DNA of 58,093 nucleotides from Leucogyrophana mollusca (lineage: Eukaryota > Basidiomycota > Agaricomycetes > Boletales), in NCBI GenBank assembly GCA_021014945.1, contig MU266509.1:1-58093 (forward strand), read 5' to 3'. The translations under genes were made by a program, and so were the position numbers. The notes below the pieces were generated by a model, which ran no database searches, was not told the DNA's origin, and saw nothing but the letters and a program-made list of their open reading frames with translations. Position 1 is the first letter of the stretch. Each line of letters opens with the position of its first letter. Below, in pieces: positions 1 through 10,945 of this stretch.

Positions 1-1522
1 ATCGTGTGGGATCGACGAAGAAAAAGTGAGCGAGGGCGTGGGAAGAGTGTTCAGCAGTCTGGCGGCGGATGTGATACGGCTGATAAGGAGGCTCACCAGT
101 GTCGGTGAGCCTCCCAGCCATCGTACGGGAGGAGCGCTGGATGAGCGGTGGCGGATTGGGAGAGGAATGTGGATCCAGGCACCGGAGGAAGGGCGCCGAG
201 GTCGGTCTCAAAGACCGGTTTCCCACAACATAAGAACCAGATCTTTTAGACTGGTTATTGCTACCGAGAAGTGATGCCTGAGGTGGATCCACTCTTGAGC
301 CGAGAGATACGACAACGACCGCTGGCTCTGACCCAGGGAATACTAGTTTGGATCAACTTTGTGTCGGTGCTCCTCTGGTGCTTCGCTTGAGTTATGCCCT
401 ATTAGAGATGGGCCTGTCAATATTGACGAACTAGAATCCACACACCTCAGGTTGGAGTCACTTGCTCGCACGGCTCAGGTAGAGCGGCAACCCGGTTCGG
501 CTGTACCGGTTGGAGGGCTATAGGTGCCGATCGTGACTCTGAACGTTAAACGTTTCGTCCAAAATTATTTATGGGCACTGGTGAGTGTGATAGCTTAACG
601 CAGGGCTCCGTCCACCTTTAAGCCTTAACAGTCGTACTTCACATCTCTCCCAGTTATCCATTCCCCCAACCAAGACGATTTCCATCACAAAGGAAACATG
701 CAGAGGTGTGAGGGACGTAGCAGCCCACCACCCCAAATCTACGCGCGCTTGGCGATAAAGTCTGGCGCCGACGAGAACCGAAAATATTGGTGATGTTGGC
801 ACATATCCGGGAACTTTTCGACATGGGACTCCAATGTACACTCACCAGTCACCGTTACCATCTGCTCCCTCTGACGCATCGTAGGGGTAATGTACGTTAA
901 ACTTGATAGCAGAAAATCAGGGGTTACACTGATATAGAAGGAACGACTGTCTTCCTTCTCTGTGGTCCGCCTACGGGGGAGTATGTTACACTTGGTAAGC
1001 TCAAAGTCGTTCGGGGCGGATTCACTCTGACTGCACCACGATTCAGACTCAAGTTATCGCATCTCATAGGGACTGATACCCCAGCGAGCATTCAGGAAAT
1101 AATGAATACATTGATAATCTTATAGAACCTCCTCGAGCCGAAGCCCCCGATATCCATCTCGTTGGCAATGCATTTGGCGCCGCTGATCCAAGTCCACACA
1201 ACGTTAAACCCAAACGTACTCTCCCTCCTTCGGGATCTGACTACGCACAATCTCTGCATCAGCCTCATGTGTATTGTTTTCCTTTGGGACTCATCGTAAG
1301 AATATATTTTTCCTCGATATGTTGCTGAGGGAGCAGCACCGCATTCTAACCCACGTCAGCTATGCACACTTGTGTGTAGTATCGCATTCTCAAATTCACA
1401 AAGCCAGTCGCTGAATACCTTATCAAGTATCATTCCGAAATCAAAAGGAAGTGTACGTGCGCACCAACTCGAGGAGTACCTATGCTACGTGGACCACGAC
1501 AAAACATTAGATATGTTGGTTC
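1..1522. other. stretch without a recognisable gene
   Basis: Both strands were read here. The open frames are short and show no recognisable domain, no splice-linked continuation and no conserved motif. The right edge is the 3' end of the minus-strand carboxylesterase. A gene running in from beyond position 1 cannot be excluded. Confidence 0.4.
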
Positions 1523-3893
1523 TTAGATCGTCGTTTCAGCCGTCACGTTTGCCTGCATCCAAAACTGGCACCTCTCAATATGCTCAGGGGTCAAAGCTTC
1601 CATAACGCTAGCCGTCGTCCCTGGAGATGTGCCTTCCGTTAATACAATGCGCATGCGACTTGATTGTCCCGCTGGTGCAAACGGCGACCACGAGGGGGAT
1701 GATGCCAGCTTCTCGGAGGAAGGGTCACCAGCGGTCACGAACGACGTCCAGTAGGCAATGGCCGCGGCTGAGAGGGATTCTTCAGTCTTTGCGGGTGGTC
1801 AGTCCACGCAGCAATGAGGAACTAGTGTTAACTCGCCGTATTGAAGGGTGTAAAGGTGAAGCCAGCATTCCCAGCAGAGCTTCCAATATCATGGTTAGTG
1901 AAGACGACTAGCCAAGGCTAAATGTGGGTGTTCACTTTGTGCCTTTACATTCCTAACATCAGTAAACCTTGTCCCACGTATGGTGGTGACTCTTACCATC
2001 AAACAAGAAATACAAATCGGAAGTATGCATGGTCCCCTCGTATGGGGCAGCGGCAAGAAGAACAGGGTCTGGAGCGTTCCATCTGTAGCTCGATGAGTCT
2101 TGCTACCTCGATGATCGATAGTAGATGGACGAACCTGAAGGCGAAAACGTTTTTCACCCCTTTCACGGCCGACATTTGTTCCGCAAGGAAATAGTCCCTG
2201 CAATGCATAATCAAAAGTAATTTTGAGGCACGAGAGGCAGAAACGTACATGCATGTGAAGATTATATCTCCTGCCATCGTCGCTGCCCGGTCATATTGAG
2301 AAGTAAAGGGGCTACCAGGGGTGTCTGGTGACGGGTACAATTTTAGCGCTTGTTGAATCGTGTTGTTCGTCTATGATCATCAGCTCCCGCATCAGTGTGA
2401 TGCAACGACAGATTCAGATCGGTAGCATACAACTCCAGGCCATCTTTTAAATGGAATAGTTGCCACATCCTCGTCGCTGGTAAATTGTGATGGCGATCCA
2501 CCTACAAAAGTTCGGCCATCATTCGTACAGTGTCCCCCAATGAAGTCGACAGTACTGAAGTTCCCGGATGCAATGAGACGTGAAGGGAAGTCAGGAAGGA
2601 AATTTCCATCGATAACAGGGGAAACCATGCCAGTGGGGACATGGTTAACAGCGCTGACGATGGCTCCTACAAAGATATATAATGAGTCTAGAACAGTCCA
2701 CGCGAGGCGAAAGAATCACCCAAGGAGGCGCTTCGAAGACAAGACATTGCAGCCTCGCCCGTATTAGGGCAACCGGCCGCTTCGGTGACATTCGCTGCTC
2801 ACATATGATCAGAAATTGAATTTAGGATGACAAGTAGATAAGGCGTACCGAAGTAAGTTTCCATCTGAGAAGAGTTCGCAGTCGGTCCAAAGCCTATGGA
2901 CTGTGCTATGGCTCGCTTAAATGGAGCTCCCTGTGTTCCTAAGGTACAATGACTCGGAATGAAGGAATATCGCCGGTAGCATGAAGGTCTCATACCTCCA
3001 TATGCGACAACTTGCATGACAATGCTCGCACCTCCAGCACTTTCGCCATCTATGGTGACTTCATTGGGGTCTCCTCCAAACTTACTTATGTGCCTTTGCA
3101 CCCACTCAAAAGCGGCTCTTTGGTCGAGGAGGCCAGCATTCTCGTCGCCATTTTCCCGAACAGCCGACCCAGAGAGGAATCCGAGAACATTGAGACGATA
3201 TGACATGGAGACGGCTATTACTCCGCCAGGATGCTGGTTGACCCAATCATACATAGGGAATCCCTGAGTAGTCTGGGTTCAAGTGCAATGAGTTTTCCCA
3301 AGGTAAGTCGATAATATCACTGTATTTACACCATAGTAGAAGCCACCCCCCTAGAAGGCAAAGCTCAGCGCTGATTCCATCGACTGACAATACAAACCCA
3401 CATAAACGTAGATGACAACGGGAAGATTGTCACCCTCAGTTGCATTGGAGGGTTTCCACACGTTCAATTGCAGACAGTCTTACATCGACGTGAGTTGCAT
3501 ACACCAAAAGTAAAGATGAAAACGATACGGACCTTCAGAGCCAACGCCGACTACAGCTGGCTGTTGAATGCAGGCGGGCCCAAAATTGCGGGCGTCGAAG
3601 ACAGGCACGTCGCCACCGTTTTTGATAGTTTCATCAAGCTGCTGTGGAGCTCTGAAGCGTAAATCACCCAAGGGAGGTTGAGCAAACGGTATACCACCGA
3701 AAAAGGTCACTGGGCCGTTCAGTTCGCCAGTTGGAGAGGTCGAGTTTCCAGCATAAGCCGCGTATCCGAGATTCACTACAGGTCCCAAAGGCGACTGGAG
3801 CTGAGGTAGAGACGTGGTCTCCGATGCCCTAACAGCTCCAGTGAAAAGGGTGAGCAACGCAAGCCTACCAAACTGCATCATGATACACGGCAT
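1523..3893 (-). CDS. secreted type-B carboxylesterase/lipase, many introns
   Basis: Alpha/beta-hydrolase of the fungal type-B carboxylesterase/lipase family, predicted to hydrolyse ester bonds outside the cell. The N-terminus is hydrophobic (MMQFGRLALLTLFTGAVRAS), which fits a signal peptide; the ATG at 3881 is as likely a start as 3893. Exons inferred on the minus strand: 3893-3533, 3478-3402, 3350-3330 (a 21-base exon coding GGGFYYG), 3272-2996, 2938-2849, 2794-2720, 2666-2431 and one starting at 2370, then several more down to the stop at 1523. Phases agree for all joins as far as 2370. The nucleophile elbow is GESAGGAS. The motifs DCLQLNVW, YRLNVLGF, NDGRTFVGG and MHTSDLYFLFD (candidate catalytic His) are also present. 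The C-terminus ends in RCQFWMQANVTAETTI. Length is about 550 residues, normal for the family. The least certain joins lie between 1740 and 2250, where one implied intron is only about 30 bases. Confidence 0.85.
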
Positions 3894-4374
3894 GCCAGTG
3901 AATTCGACTGTGGGTAAAAAGTTTTCAAGACCTCCAGTTCTTCATTTATATGTCGGAAAATTCTATCTCTCCTCCTGAACAATGGTGCGAAGTTCAAGGT
4001 CTCGTGGTACATTCTGAACTTCGAGCGGACCGCCGTTGTGAGAAGGATTCGATTGGGACATTGAAGGAGCGCAGAAACACATCAGAAATTTTACGCCCTC
4101 CTTGTCGCTCATCGCCATAAGTATTCCGTTGGGTAACTAGGCGGGACCCCCCCGATTTCGAGCATAGAGCTATTGGTTGACTTCAATTCTCGAAGTGGGA
4201 GCCGAAGAGGTGGAGAGCATATAAACCCTAACCCTATTTGCCACGCTCGTTGGCTTTGTAACCATTCGGGTCATGGACGTCGTTATCCTTGACTCCTTGT
4301 TCAATAACTTTAGATTGCAGTGACGCCGAACCGCGAACGCTATCTGACCCCAGTACTGACGTCCGGGAGCATGT

Positions 4375-5035
4375 ATGCTACCTCCAACTTGCATCTGGCA
4401 GTACCGTCCCATCGTGCGAATTCGATCTTTCAGCCTTAGCGCACGCACTTGCACTGCTTCTGAAATCAAATTTCCCTCTATCACGAAAGAACGCATTAAA
4501 AACCCGGGAAGGGGAGGTCAGAACCTCTCGGAACGCTTTCGGCGACTGGAGAATACCATCCGTGGAAAAGATGCTTTTGCGAAAAAGATATCCGCATTGT
4601 CCCAAACCTTGAACGAGCCGTCGACAAGTGCCCGGCTCCCCGGGGGCCCCCAGCTGGAGAAGAACACCACCTTTTCCGGGTTTATTATACCTGAAGAACC
4701 TAAGCCTCCTGCGGACGATGGTGAGCGGTCACCTATCTTAACGAGTTCACACATTGACAAGCATTCCAATAGAATGCTGTATGTCCGGATGCGCCATTTG
4801 TGTATATGACCTCTATGAGGACTCGTTGACTGCGTACAAGGAGTCCGTCGCTTCTTTGCGATCTTCCCTCGTAGCGTCGGGAATCCCAGAGTACGAATGG
4901 CCCTCGAACATACGTCACCCAGTTAAGGAACCTGGGGAAAAGAAGACGAACGTAAGCCTCAGTGCATTTGAAGAAATGGAACGCGCTTTGAGAGAAAAGA
5001 GGGCGAGACGCGCGGAGGTTGAGGCTGAGAGTTAG
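4375..5035 (+). CDS. mitochondrial oxidoreductase-like domain protein (OXLD1-like)
   Basis: Small protein of the oxidoreductase-like family (human OXLD1, yeast YPL107W), usually mitochondrial and without a known reaction. Two exons, 4375-4720 and 4773-5035, join in phase 1 with a GTGAGC donor and an AATAG acceptor, giving 202 residues. The join completes the family's Cys signature: ECCMSGCAICVYDLYEDSL. The first about 30 residues are rich in Arg, Ser and Thr and poor in acidic residues, which suits a mitochondrial presequence. The C-terminal part after the Cys motif is charged and helical (FEEMERALREKRARR). CSN5 lies downstream on the same strand. The ATG at 4375 was chosen because it opens the presequence-like stretch; nothing upstream in this frame looks coding. 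Confidence 0.82.
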
Positions 5036-5513
5036 TTCGTGGCGCCTCGATATCAGGGTTCTCTACGCTGATTGAAGTACCTTAGAGGAAACAAGAGGCG
5101 ACATCTTGACGGAAGGGGGGCAAGCGAACCTGAGCATCCGTTCCGCGCTGGAAGGGTTGCGATGGATCTTGTTTAGTCATTGAAAACGTCCGCAACGACT
5201 TGGAGAACATCGATGCCAACCCTCCCCAGTGCATAATCCTGAATAGAAGTAGTAGATAGATAATAGAGGGGGACCTATGCAAAAGAGCTCAGTGATTATA
5301 TGGACCCAAGGGCGCGAGCTGCTCAGCAACTGGGACCCCGCCCTGGTGCGGACTCGATCAGAAATGTTCTACATAGGCAGATACGAAGATCCTCGACATC
5401 TGAGCGATCTTGTATGGCAGGGCGGTCGGTGGTCTGAGGTAGATATCACTAGTCGAGTAACTGACTGTAAGCGCCACCGTGACCAGACTCTGCTCGACTC
5501 GGAGTCAACAACC
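5036..5513. other. intergenic, OXLD1-like to CSN5
   Basis: Contains short unsupported frames on both strands and no recognisable gene. It must hold the 3' end of the gene on the left and the promoter of CSN5. No clear TATA box was seen. Confidence 0.4.
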
Positions 5514-6990
5514 ATGTCTTCGAGTACTGCTTTTCAGACATTCACACTTGCAAACGATGTATTTGAAGTGTCCCCTCAGGACGAAATCTACGCATTTGAC
5601 GTCGAAGCCAATAAGCAGATAAACCGCGAAGAACCCTGGAGAAAAGAGTGAGCGTTTACCCATTCACTTTGTTTCAGCTGAGGTGACCTGGAGTCTGTCT
5701 CGAGTCCTCATTATTTCAAGTCATGCAAAATATCGGCGGTCGCACTGATCAAGATGGTACGCTCCGCTATCCGTCCGGTCCTTCGCTCATCTTATCTCTT
5801 GCGCCGAAGGTCATCCATGCACGATCAGGAGTGCCACATGAGATCATGGGCCTGATGCAGGGCAAGGTCATGGGGAGCACCCTTGTTATCATGGATTCAT
5901 TCGCTCTCCCGGTGCAAGGCACGGAAACGCGGGTTAACGCTGCGAACGAGGCTAACGAGTACATGGTAACATACATCCAAGAGAGCGAGAAGGTGAGGGC
6001 ATCTGCGGGATCGACGTCCTCGCGTTCTGAAGAGGGTACAGGCAAAGAGGCTGGAAAATGTGATCGGCTGGTACCACTCACACCCAGGTTACGGATGCTG
6101 GCTTTCTGGTATCGACGTAGACACCCAGATGAACAATCAGCAATTCCAAGATCCATTCGTAGCCGTCGTGGTATGTCCCTCACCGTCCGTTCAAGACCTT
6201 GTACCAACATCACTCTACTCACCTATCCCTCAGATCGATCCCAACCGTACGATCTCCGCCGGCAAGGTCGATATCGGCGCTTTTCGCACCTACCCTGCGA
6301 ACTACACACCTCCAAACGCGTCTGACTCCGAGTATCAGTCTATTCCCCTGAGCAAAATAGAAGATTTCGGTGTCCACGCCAACCAGTACTATCCCCTTCC
6401 TGTGGAAGTATTCAAGTCAAGTTTGGACACCGAACTCTTGGGCCTGCTCTGGAACAAGTACTGGGTCAATACTCTCAGCCAAAGTCCTTTGATCTCGGTA
6501 TGGCTCGTACTACCTTCTATTCTATTCCCTTTCCTAAGATGAATCCGACAAGAATCGGGCATACGCCGTCTCCCAACTTGCGGATTTGCACCAGAAACTG
6601 GCAAAGGCACAGTCATCTGTCGGTGCTACCCGTGCACCTGCGCCATCGTTGAAAGAAAAGGACGAGAAGTCTACTAACCAACCGAAGGTCAGTCACCGTG
6701 AAACGCCCCCTTGATTTCGCCTTAGTCCAATCTCTTCACAGAAGGAAGAGAAAAAGAAGGAGGACAATCAACTTGCGAAAGGAGTCAAAGACAGGTCAGT
6801 GGGAAGATATAACTGTCATTTATCACGTCCAATTATCCCACCTTCTGACAGCACGAAGATCGCCATCGAAGCCCAGCACGGCCTTATCTCGCAAGTAATC
6901 AAGGACATCATCTTCTCGTCGCGACCAAGTCAACCCCAGGCCACGACCCAGATTGCGGAAGTCATCGACACGACGATGGCAATCGGCTAG
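5514..6990 (+). CDS. CSN5: COP9 signalosome subunit 5 (deneddylase)
   Basis: JAMM metalloprotease subunit of the COP9 signalosome, which removes Nedd8/Rub1 from cullins and so controls cullin-RING ubiquitin ligases. Eight exons fit without a frame error: 5514-5647, 5705-5756, 5810-5992, 6042-6170, 6234-6497, 6553-6687, 6742-6794 and 6852-6990. They give 362 residues, close to the usual length. The N-terminal block is [13 protein letters not shown] followed by INREEPW; next comes the MPN domain with MGLMQGKV. The zinc-binding JAMM motif [14 protein letters not shown] is complete, so the subunit should be active. The C-terminal helices contain a Lys/Glu-rich linker and end in TTMAIG. It is convergent with the hydrophobin gene to the right. 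Confidence 0.95.
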
Positions 6991-7444
6991 TTCTTACCCT
7001 TAGCATTGCATCCTAACCTTGTGATGAACCACTTGTATCGATTTTTATGATCATTTTGTCAAGCTTCAATTCACCCCAACCAATGTTCCAAATGCGTACG
7101 GCTCTGTTGCATAGATGATCAGCATAGAATGCGCGCCCCTGCGTTCATCGTCGACCCTTGAATAACTATCGCTAGATGCCAGGCCTTGTCAGGGCGACGA
7201 CGACACAGGGGAAACGCAAACTCACTGTTGCACGCTATTCCCCACCGTTACTCACGTGTGCACGATACTAGGTGCGAACTACTCATCGGGCACTCGTGGC
7301 TGGTTTCTCCAGTTACTTATCCATAACGATGGCAGCGAACAGGAATCCATTAGGGTATGTGAGTTCTATCAGGCCAAATAGTATGAAGTAGTTTTTGCGG
7401 CAAACAAACCATCAACACTCCTCGTCCCAACATCATCAAGCAAC
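6991..7444. other. intergenic between two convergent 3' ends
   Basis: Lies between the stop of CSN5 (+) and the stop of the hydrophobin (-). It should hold both 3' untranslated regions. No further gene or repeat was seen. Confidence 0.45.
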
Positions 7445-7884
7445 TCAGAGGTTCAAGTTAAGCGGGCTGCAGCCAACGTTCACCAGACCGTTCTGCAAAT
7501 CGCGGTCAAAGTTTGCTTGGTATAATCCTGCCACCGAAGTTCACTCACGAAGTGGTTGTCTGTGCAGCAGACGGGCTCCTGGTTAGCCTGGCACCCACTG
7601 CCAGTCCCGACTACCGAGAGCGGGGTGCAGTGGAGGCCCACCAGCGTACCAACATCCCCGACGTTGATCCCAAGGAAATCAGCAATCTCGCTCGCCTTGA
7701 ATTGCTGCGCCTACAAATACAAGGTGTCGCGGTCAGCGGGAGAGGACAATGAAAGTTACAGCACCCATACACTCTGAGTGCTGTTGCAGCAGCTAGCAGA
7801 ACCAGTGTTGCACTGATTGGTGGCTCCACCGGCAACGGCGAGGACAGCGAGGGGGAGAACAGCGAATATGCGGGAAGCAATCAT
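7445..7884 (-). CDS. class I hydrophobin
   Basis: Small secreted amphipathic protein that assembles at air-water interfaces and coats aerial hyphae and fruit bodies. Three exons (7884-7771, 7710-7549, 7492-7445) give 107 residues, a typical class I length. The first 20 or so residues form a hydrophobic signal peptide. The eight-cysteine pattern C-CC-C-C-CC-C is complete: QC, SCC, LHC, GC, VCC and GCSP. The first intron interrupts the stretch after the first CC pair; the second follows TDNHF. Donors are GTATGG and GTGAGT, acceptors TTTGTAG and TTTGCAG. A TATA box lies 69 bases upstream of the ATG. A decayed paralogue lies at 21878-22300, in the opposite orientation. Confidence 0.93.
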
Positions 7885-7952
7885 GATGAATTAGATTGAA
7901 GAGGAAGTGAGGCGGGTTGTCGAACTGGAAAAACGAAGTGAGGACAGGGCGT

Positions 7953-7959
7953 CTTTATA
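7953..7959 (-). promoter_or_regulatory. TATA box of the hydrophobin gene
   Basis: On the minus strand the sequence GGTATAAAG lies 69 bases upstream of the hydrophobin ATG. The pseudogene copy carries GGTATAAAAG at 21804-21813, a similar distance ahead of its ATG. Conservation in both copies supports a real core promoter element. Confidence 0.7.
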
Positions 7960-8606
7960 CCTCTCAAGACTGGCTTGGCATATTGTCTATAAGTAATATA
8001 ACCTCCATCGACATGTTTTTTTGGGAGACGATTGGGCGCGAAGTACGCGCCTGGATTCTGACTGTTCGACGGAGGTTGGTGAACCCCTAGACCCATCGTA
8101 GACAGCCCTGAGCTAGAAGTGTCGACAGTGGGCCCAGGCGCATTTGACGAGACGCGTGAGCGCACGAGACCGTACTACTTTTCGGAATTACTGACGGAGA
8201 CGAGTGGGTCAACACGGTCGAGGTTAAGGCTGGGGACAATTCCTAGAATCCTAGTACGTGTCGGCCTCGAAACCCCGCGCTCTAGTTAGATGCTTCGTAA
8301 GCTAGGATGACAGACGGACAGTGAGGGGAGTCCCAGTCGCCCGGGATCGGATCAAGGTCGGATAATGCTGATGCTCTTGCATGTTCGGAGCGTCGGCGCT
8401 CGAGGCCTTGGAATGGTCTCGGAGGACGCATGGTGAGAGGTGGTGAGGTTGGCTACATAGCCAGGGTGGAATTATTTTGAAGAGGGCACCTGGTATACAA
8501 ATCATAACGACGTTTGGCACGAACGATGACCGGGACCTGTAAGGTGATCGATGGCTGAACAGATCTAGCAATGTTCGTTTTGTGTCAATAAAATTAACCC
8601 CCCCAG
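7960..8606. other. hydrophobin upstream region
   Basis: No convincing coding frame. It contains the distal promoter of the hydrophobin gene (-) on the left and the 3' flank of the minus-strand gene that ends at 8607 on the right. Confidence 0.4.
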
Positions 8607-9577
8607 CTACTCGACGAACACCTCGTTTGAGTAATATCCGACAATATACCTCTTCCCATCTGGCTGTGTCACCTTCAAACGCTGCGGAATACAGGCGAGA
8701 GGGAGGGAGGGGGGACGTTGTAAATCAAACGCAACGTTGGAAATGGTAAGGTCGATCGGGTTTGGCGGTTGGCCAAGTGTCTGAAGGATACACCAGAGCG
8801 ATAGGCCCTTACGGCTGACGTCAGGCGGGTTATAGTGGAGGGGTGTGTCTGACCTTGATCACTTTGCGATTTGCGCCGGATTGTCCAGTAGCCCGTGCCG
8901 GAAGGACCAGCCACTGAGCATAAGTTCGTTAAGGGCCAGAGCGATGAGAGGGCTGCTTTGAGCGCTATGATGAGGCTGCTGTGGTCCATCTTTGTCATCT
9001 CAAGTGCACGCCAGCCTGAGTGTTTCCAATTGATTTGCAAGGGGTACATCGTTGGTGAACATGGCAGAGGAGCTGTGCGATACGGTAATGGAAAGACTGA
9101 GGCGGGGCATGTGCGAATCAAGGAGGTCGGATGCGCGCCTTTTGCGGACACGATCGCTGTCGTCAGTTTCACGGTCCGAGGCACCGCGTGCCACATCTAC
9201 CTGAAGAGAGAGATCGACTGACCACTGAAGACAAGCCCGCATCCCATGCTCAGACTGGAACGCCGCCGGTTGAACCTGACGACCACCAGCGTCCGAAACC
9301 AGGGCACGAACGACATTATATAATGCCACCACAAGCAGGAGGATAGGAAAATAAGGGACGCGGACGAGGGATTCCTCGTGGCGCCATTGTTCACGAGGAG
9401 GTCCATCGCCATAGCACGAGCAGTGTAACTTCCGTACACAAGGCAAAAGATCACCGACTGGATCTCTGGAGGCAGTTCAACGTTAGGGTCTCGGTCAGCG
9501 AGAGGAGCTTCCTCGTTCGAAATAGAGTCGCGTGAGATCAGCTTCAGGCCGTCGACAACTTGAACACGCCATGCCAT
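8607..9577 (-). CDS. unrecognised multi-exon gene, partly resolved
   Basis: The last exon is clear: 8681-8607 reads RLKVTQPDGKRYIVGYYSN followed by EVFVE and a stop, with acceptor CCGCAG. A 54-base intron (donor GTTGCG) joins it in phase to an exon reading TLGQPPNPIDLTISN. That exon joins, through a GTAAGG...CTTCAG intron, to one ending in THPSTITRLTSA. Further upstream are a frame with a possible membrane helix (FPILLLVVALYNVVRALV) followed by a charged stretch (SDRVRKRRAS), and a frame starting at 9577 with MAWRVQVVDGLKLISRDS. I could not join these upstream frames with certainty, so the 5' end is provisional. I do not recognise the family. Confidence 0.4.
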
Positions 9578-9944
9578 GAGAGAAAAGTGTGCCCGCGCTT
9601 TGAGAGCTCTTGGCGGCGATCTTTACAATCGCCCTTTCAAACGCAGTGATGAGTGAAGGAGCGGGCCGAAGAGCGGCATGGTACATATTGATCTCCGAAG
9701 CTCCGCGAATATTAGACAACAAAGCCAAACATACACCCAAATCTTCGTCGATACTCTGGTGTCATCGCCGTCGACAACGCCAACGCCTCAAGCACAAGAC
9801 AATATCAAAAGTGAGTCATCTAGGACGGACATACAAGCCATTCGGAGTGCTGGACATTATCCGTGTCCCTCGGAAGGCACATTCGATGATGGATGTCTAT
9901 CTGCCAGCTTAGATGTGGTGTACTCATGCCATCCTGGTTTATAG
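9578..9944. other. region upstream of eL20
   Basis: A minus-strand frame (around 9600-9730) may be a further 5' exon of the gene to the left. The right part is the eL20 promoter and 5' leader. The bases just before the eL20 ATG read TTTATAG, which resembles a splice acceptor, so an intron in the 5' leader is possible. Confidence 0.35.
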
Positions 9945-10636
9945 ATGGGCCTTCAAGAATACCAGGTCGTCGGGCGCCATCTGCCCACCGAATCCGACCC
10001 AACCCCGAAAATCTACCGCATGCGCATCTTCGCGCCCAACGAAGTGGTGGCCAAGTCGAGATTCTGGTACTTCCTCAGGTGCGTACCATTTTCTATAGAG
10101 AAGTCGACCAGGATCTAATAACGGCCCAGGCAATTGAAGAAAGTTAAGAAAGCCAGTGGTGAAATCATTGGTGTCAACGTTGTGTGTATCCCTTGCAGCC
10201 TTCAAGAGGCAGGCGGAATGGGATTGCTAATGGTCGTATGACCTGTGATCTAGATCCACGAGAAGAAGCCCTTGAAGGTCAAGAACTTCGGTATCTGGTT
10301 GCGTTACGACTCTCGCTCGGGAACCCACAATATGTACAAGGAGTTCCGTGACCTCACGCGTGCCGACGCCGTGAAGAGCCTCTACCAGGATATGGCTGCT
10401 AGGCATCGTGCCCGTTTCCGGTCTATCCACGTACGTTCACCTTGATTGATCCACGGACGCACTCTGACGGGTATTCTGCCGGATAGATCCTCCGTGTTGT
10501 GGAGATCGAAAAGACTGACGACATCCGTCGGCCATACATCAAGCAACTCCTCACTCCCAAGCTCAAGTTCCCCCTCCCCCACCGTGTGTCGAAGTTCTCT
10601 GCAACCTTCATTGCCCACCGCCCCGCCACTTTCTAA
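9945..10636 (+). CDS. RPL20: 60S ribosomal protein eL20 (L18a/L20)
   Basis: Structural protein of the large cytosolic ribosomal subunit. Four exons (9945-10078, 10130-10181, 10254-10430, 10487-10636) join in frame to give 170 residues, close to yeast Rpl20. Diagnostic stretches are [71 protein letters not shown] and the C-terminal HRPATF. The three introns are short, with donors GTGCGT, GTGTGT and GTACGT. The stop is followed within about 310 bases by the 3' end of the RBR ligase on the other strand, so the two genes are convergent. Confidence 0.96.
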
Positions 10637-10945
10637 GGAGCTGGTGTTCTGTCTGGGGCTTGGGATCGCTAGAGCAAATTCACCTGCTATGTGGTCATGT
10701 AATCATCTTCATATCCTCCTCCGCAGTAGGCGAGGAAGCACATGCACTATGGGATCAATGCTCATGCCCGTTATCGCGATTGGCGTTGAATTGGTTCTCG
10801 TGTCATCTCAAAAAAAAACAAAAACAGCGCAGTTCATTGAAAGGTACAGCTAGAGACGAGGCGGGTACAAACAAGGTACAAATACATTCTGAAGGTACAA
10901 CAGGGCTGCTTGAGTGTGAGACGATGGTCCAAGTGCGGATTTGTT
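10637..10945. other. intergenic between convergent genes
   Basis: Lies between the eL20 stop and the RBR ligase stop. It holds the two 3' flanks, including a short A-rich run near 10810. No gene was seen. Confidence 0.4.

Noticed and set aside
2799..3254. Apparent truncated carboxylesterase
   Set aside because: The gene first seemed to stop near 2800, but further exons (NDGRTFVGG, HTSDLYFLFD and RCQFWMQ blocks) continue to 1523, so it is probably complete.
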